Positions 6,749 to 9,264 of a DNA stretch of 9,264 nt are shown piece after piece (within the stretch, counting starts at the first letter, position 1; each line of letters begins with the position of its first letter). A program made the translations under genes and the position numbers. Source of the stretch: Deltaproteobacteria bacterium (lineage in GTDB: Bacteria; Desulfobacterota; Binatia; UBA9968); NCBI GenBank assembly GCA_020027655.1, contig JAHKKJ010000105.1:1-9264 (forward strand), written 5' to 3'. Under the pieces are notes generated by a model. It did no database searches and was not told the origin of the DNA. It worked only from the letters and a program-made list of their open reading frames with translations.

Positions 6749-7381
6749 CTACTTTTCTAAAAGCTCTGTATTCCAGTAAGAGACATCTACTGTGTTGAGA
6801 AAAGGCATCCATTCCTTATATCTCGACAGACTGAAGGTCTCCTGCATAAATGGCGTCCATTTCGGCTTGAATGGTTTTCGGGCGAGTGTCATTCCTGCCT
6901 GTTGGGGGGTGCGTCCGCCCTTCCTACGGTTACATTCCTGGCAAGAACAGACTACGTTTTCCCAAACTGAAGTCCCACCCTGGGAACGGGGAATCACGTG
7001 GTCGAGGTTTAATTCCTGGCGGGGCAACCGCTGGCAGCAATATTGGCAGATACATTTATCTCTTGCGTAAATGTTATAGCGACTAAAACGAACTTGTCGC
7101 TTCGGCACTCGGTCATAACCAACCAGTAAGATGACTCGGGGGACGCGGATCACCCGATTCACCAGCCCCATGGACTCATCGCGGGCTGAGACGGAAAGGT
7201 CACTCCAGCTATCAAAATCGAAGGTTTGATACTGCTCGTTTACTGCCCTCGCAATGCCCTGATAAAGTAAAATAAAGGCGCGGCGGACCGACGTTACATG
7301 GATCGGCAGATAAGAACGGTTAAGGATTAGGACCTTAGTATTCAGGATCGAATACGCCGGCGCTGACGCAGGATAGCTCAT
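6749..7381 (-). CDS. HNH endonuclease family protein
   Basis: This 210-residue protein belongs to the widespread HNH family whose N-terminus reads TKVLILNRSYLPIHVTSVRRA (here from residue 15). The HNH nuclease fold is at about 105-155. A zinc pair C112-x2-C115 lies in CICQYC, the metal-binding LDHVIPRSQGG is at 126-136 with D127 and H128, ENVV with N142 follows, and the second zinc pair is C147-x2-C150 in CQECNRRKGG. All core residues are present, so a metal-dependent DNA-nicking or cleaving activity is likely. The biological role of these stand-alone HNH proteins is not well established, and I do not assign one. The first 12 residues (MSYPASAPAYSI) are not typical, and the start is uncertain because no Shine-Dalgarno is visible. 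It lies upstream of smc and divergent from the RNase gene. Nothing around it suggests restriction-modification, an intein or a phage. Confidence 0.9.
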   Translation of the reverse strand: MSYPASAPAYSILNTKVLILNRSYLPIHVTSVRRAFILLYQGIARAVNEQYQTFDFDSWSDLSVSARDESMGLVNRVIRVPRVILLVGYDRVPKRQVRFSRYNIYARDKCICQYCCQRLPRQELNLDHVIPRSQGGTSVWENVVCSCQECNRRKGGRTPQQAGMTLARKPFKPKWTPFMQETFSLSRYKEWMPFLNTVDVSYWNTELLEK

Positions 7382-7439
7382 TTAATGGCTGGGGTGATGC
7401 TTAAAGAAGCTCTCACAGTTTAGTGGGTCGTTAAGCAAA

Positions 7440-7466
7440 AATATAGGGGGCGGGGTGGAATGTCAA
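7440..7466 (-). promoter_or_regulatory. Sigma70-type promoter candidate for the HNH gene
   Basis: On the minus strand a perfect TTGACA (7466-7461) is followed by TATATT (7445-7440) at a short 15-base spacing. TATTTT (7443-7438) gives the standard 17-base spacing with a poorer match. Transcription would start near 7432, leaving a leader of about 50 bases before the HNH ATG at 7381. Confidence 0.5.
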
Positions 7467-7482
7467 CCCAACGGAGAGATCA

Positions 7483-7494
7483 CAACCCAGGTTG
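7483..7494. promoter_or_regulatory. Palindrome CAACC-CA-GGTTG overlapping the RNase -35 (operator candidate)
   Basis: The 12-bp palindrome overlaps the start of the plus-strand -35 (7492-7497). Its left half CAACCCA is repeated at 7464-7470, overlapping the minus-strand -35, exactly 19 bases away. The two divergent -35 elements therefore share GGTTGA in mirror arrangement. A regulator bound here could act on both promoters. This is inference from symmetry only. Confidence 0.3.
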
Positions 7495-7520
7495 AAGTCA
7501 AGAATAATTTACTCTATAAG
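7492..7520 (+). promoter_or_regulatory. Sigma70-type promoter candidate for the RNase E/G gene
   Basis: TTGAAG (7492-7497; 4 of 6) and TATAAG (7515-7520; 5 of 6) have the ideal 17-base spacer. Transcription would begin near 7527, giving a leader of about 85 bases before the ATG at 7612. The position also argues against the upstream in-frame TTG at 7492 as the protein start. Confidence 0.5.
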
Positions 7521-7535
7521 ATTAAAGAGCTGCCA

Positions 7536-7640
7536 ATGGACGTCTGTGGATCTCCGATGTTGGCCGGTGATCCTTCTTGCGCTACCCCTGCCTCACTTAC
7601 AATTATTCCGTATGAAACAGGAAATTTTCATCAATTCTAG
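7536..7640 (+). CDS. Possible 34-codon leader ORF overlapping the RNase start
   Basis: An ATG at 7536 opens 34 codons (MDVCGSPMLAGDPS and so on) ending in TAG at 7638-7640. It overlaps the RNase ATG (7612) in a different frame. AAAGAG lies about 6 bases before its ATG, a better ribosome binding site than that of the RNase gene itself. The peptide resembles nothing known to me. It may be chance, or it may tune translation of the RNase. Confidence 0.25.
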   Translation: MDVCGSPMLAGDPSCATPASLTIIPYETGNFHQF

Positions 7641-9123
7641 TCCCCAGGAAAGCCGCATTGCCATTATTGAGGATGGTCTTCTCGCGGAATTCCTCATTGA
7701 GCGCAAGGAAGAAATGGGCATTGCGGGAAATATCTACAAAGGCAAAGTATCCAGGGTGCTACCCGGCATGCAGGCCGCCTTTGTCGATATCGGTATGGAA
7801 AAAGCCGCGTTTTTGCATGCCTCGGACTTCTCCAGCGTGCCGGAAGATATTCACCTGATCGCTTCTCCGGGTGAGGACGTGGAAGTCGAAGCGCTTCCGA
7901 AGCGGGTCTCCCATCACCGTCTGCCTTTGGAAAAGCAGCTATCCCGAGATGAAGCGATCCTGGTGCAAGTGGCCAAGGATCCGCTGGGTACGAAAGGGGC
8001 CCGGGTTACTTCCCATATCTCCTTGCCTGGGCGCTACATGGTTTTTATGCCCGGGACGAAACATATTGGCATCTCGCGACGAATCGAAAGTGAAGAGGAA
8101 CGCAAGCGGCTAAAGGAGATTGCCGAGTCGGTGTTGAACGAGCATGGCGGGTTCATCTTGCGAACGGCGTCGGAGGGACGAAGTAAACGCGAGATTCAAA
8201 GAGATCTGCGCTTTCTCACCATCCTCTGGCGACGCTTGCAGCAGAAGGCGGAGAAAGCACCCGCCCCTTCATTGATCCACCAGGATTTAGATCTCATCGC
8301 CAGAACGATTCGTGATTTTTTCACGGCGGATACCGAGCAGGTGGTGATCGATTCGGCCAAGGATCACCGCCGCATCATGGATTTTGTCCGTCAGTTCATG
8401 CCGCGGCTGAAAACCAAAATTGTTTTGTACTCGGGGGCGGAGCCCCTGTTTGACCGTCATGGCATTGAGGAAAAAATCACCAAGGCCTTGGATCGACGCG
8501 TCTGGCTACGTTCGGGGGGTTATATCATCATTGAGCGCACGGAGGCCCTGACGGCCATTGACGTTAACACCGGACGGTTTGTGGGCAAACGGAACCAAGA
8601 GGAGACCATCGTCAGGACCAATTTGGAAGCGGCCCATGAAGTGGTGCGCCAGCTGCGCCTTAGAAACGTGGGCGGCATCATTATCATCGACTTTATCGAC
8701 ATGGAGAAAGAATCCAATCGTAAGAAAGTCTACGATGCTCTCAGGGACGCGCTCAAGAAGGACAAAGCCCGCAGCAACATACTGAAGATATCCGAACTGG
8801 GCCTAGTCGAAATGACTCGCCAGCGAACCCGGGAGAGTCTGGAGAATCAGCTGCTAAGTCCGTGCCCGCATTGTGACGGTCGAGGCCGGATCAAATCTTC
8901 CGTGACAGTCGCTTATGACCTCTTACGCGCGATCAAAAAACAACAGACCAATCTGGAGAACGGCAAGAATATTGTCGTGCGCCTGCACCCGGATGTCGCC
9001 AATTTTCTCTACGACGAGAAGAACAACAGCCTGGAAAATCTGGAACGGGAAATCAATCGTCGGATTATCATCAAGGTCAGCCAAGAGCTGCGCCACGATC
9101 AGTACGAAATCGCAGAATCGTAA
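7612..9123 (+). CDS. rng: Ribonuclease E/G family endoribonuclease (RNase G type)
   Basis: This single-strand-specific endoribonuclease trims rRNA precursors and starts mRNA decay, preferring 5'-monophosphate ends. The 503-residue protein has RNase G length and no long C-terminal degradosome scaffold. Domains in order: an N-terminal RNase H-like strand region; an S1 RNA-binding domain near 36-120 (GNIYKGKVSRVLPGMQAAF); the conserved LSRDEAILVQVAKDPLGTKG (110-129); a 5'-sensor loop with FILRTASEG (181-189); and the DNase I-like catalytic part. The magnesium aspartates are D317 (AIDVNTG) and D360 (IIIDFIDM), spaced 43 apart as D303/D346 in E. coli RNase E. The zinc-link cysteines are C418 and C421 (CPHC), again at the E. 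coli spacing. The start MKQEIFINSS at 7612 is the family-like one; the frame is open 40 codons further up, but that holds the promoter. No clear Shine-Dalgarno precedes it. It diverges from the HNH gene. Confidence 0.95.
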   Translation: MKQEIFINSSPQESRIAIIEDGLLAEFLIERKEEMGIAGNIYKGKVSRVLPGMQAAFVDIGMEKAAFLHASDFSSVPEDIHLIASPGEDVEVEALPKRVSHHRLPLEKQLSRDEAILVQVAKDPLGTKGARVTSHISLPGRYMVFMPGTKHIGISRRIESEEERKRLKEIAESVLNEHGGFILRTASEGRSKREIQRDLRFLTILWRRLQQKAEKAPAPSLIHQDLDLIARTIRDFFTADTEQVVIDSAKDHRRIMDFVRQFMPRLKTKIVLYSGAEPLFDRHGIEEKITKALDRRVWLRSGGYIIIERTEALTAIDVNTGRFVGKRNQEETIVRTNLEAAHEVVRQLRLRNVGGIIIIDFIDMEKESNRKKVYDALRDALKKDKARSNILKISELGLVEMTRQRTRESLENQLLSPCPHCDGRGRIKSSVTVAYDLLRAIKKQQTNLENGKNIVVRLHPDVANFLYDEKNNSLENLEREINRRIIIKVSQELRHDQYEIAES

Positions 9124-9138
9124 GCCGGCCATTCCGGC
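9124..9138 (+). other. Short hairpin directly after the RNase stop codon
   Basis: GCCGG (9124-9128) and CCGGC (9134-9138) form a GC-only 5-bp stem with a 5-base loop immediately after the TAA. No U run follows, so it is not an intrinsic terminator by sequence. Confidence 0.3.
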
Positions 9139-9183
9139 CCGGACAATAGTGAATACTTTCAGCAGAGGAAATCTAACGCTTCG

Positions 9184-9264
9184 CTGCTTGCCTATTTCGC
9201 CGCTCTTACCGTGATCTGCGTCGCAGTCATCGCGCCGTCGTCGGCGCGGTTGGCCGTGATCGAT
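9184..9264 (+). CDS. Possible start of a downstream gene (partial, start codon unclear)
   Basis: The frame of the RNase gene stays open after its TAA to the window edge. From about 9184 it reads LLAYFAALTVICVAVIAP then SSARLAVID, a hydrophobic stretch like a signal peptide or membrane anchor ending in small residues. AGAGGA at 9164-9169 resembles a Shine-Dalgarno, but no ATG follows. The candidates are CTG at 9184 or GTG at 9211. The product cannot be identified. It may be the beginning of an exported or membrane protein, or chance. Confidence 0.25.
   Translation, partial: MLAYFAALTVICVAVIAPSSARLAVID
9231..9248 (+). other. 7-bp GC hairpin with TCGT loop
   Basis: CGCGCCG (9231-9237) and CGGCGCG (9242-9248) are exact inverted repeats around TCGT. 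It lies in the possible downstream frame and is not followed by a U run within the window. Its function is unknown. Confidence 0.35.

Noticed and set aside
6749..7381. HNH plus SMC as a possible defence system (restriction or Wadjet-like)
   Set aside because: The SMC is the ordinary chromosomal type with a full hinge and standard length. The neighbours are housekeeping genes, and no methylase, JetA/B/D-like or toxin gene is present.
7492..7611. 40-residue N-terminal extension of the RNase from TTG at 7492
   Set aside because: The family start MKQEIFIN is at 7612, and the extension region holds the -35 and -10 elements.
1..9264. tRNA, rRNA, CRISPR array, prophage or intact insertion sequence
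   Set aside because: No cloverleaf, regularly spaced repeat array, transposase or integrase frame was seen on either strand.

Overview
This window is a housekeeping stretch of a bacterial chromosome with medium GC. It carries six intact genes on the minus strand, one decayed gene among them, and one intact gene on the plus strand. In minus-strand transcription order (right to left) these are an HNH endonuclease-family gene, smc, ftsY, an A-type iron-sulfur carrier (iscA/erpA type), a ruined medium-chain dehydrogenase remnant, rsmD and coaD. A further gene probably starts at the left edge. Diverging from the HNH gene on the plus strand is an RNase E/G-family ribonuclease (rng type). All intact genes have full family motifs. 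The organism cannot be named securely. The complete SMC, the short FtsY with little N-terminal extension, and the HNH, SMC, FtsY order suggest an environmental Gram-negative lineage such as Nitrospirota or NC10, but this is only an impression.

Layout: 1-11 start of a next gene (minus); 22-516 coaD; 547-1101 rsmD; 1172 to about 1440 the dehydrogenase pseudogene; 1440-1608 non-coding, with a 16-bp direct repeat; 1609-1962 A-type carrier; 2044-2970 ftsY; 3034-6588 smc, with a 9-bp hairpin over its stop codon; 6589-6748 a gap holding a good sigma70-type promoter for smc; 6749-7381 HNH gene; 7382-7611 a divergent control region with two back-to-back promoter candidates; 7612-9123 RNase G-like gene; 9124-9264 an open frame with no convincing start codon.

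Functionally the minus-strand genes cover chromosome organisation (SMC), membrane protein targeting (FtsY), Fe-S cluster delivery, 16S rRNA methylation (RsmD) and coenzyme A synthesis (CoaD). The plus-strand gene covers rRNA maturation and mRNA turnover. I see no sign of a defence island, phage, intact insertion sequence, tRNA or CRISPR array. The most interesting points are the dehydrogenase remnant, the symmetric divergent promoter region, a short leader reading frame overlapping the RNase start, the hairpin spanning the smc stop codon, and the widespread but poorly understood HNH protein. I did not find a convincing undescribed multi-gene system.
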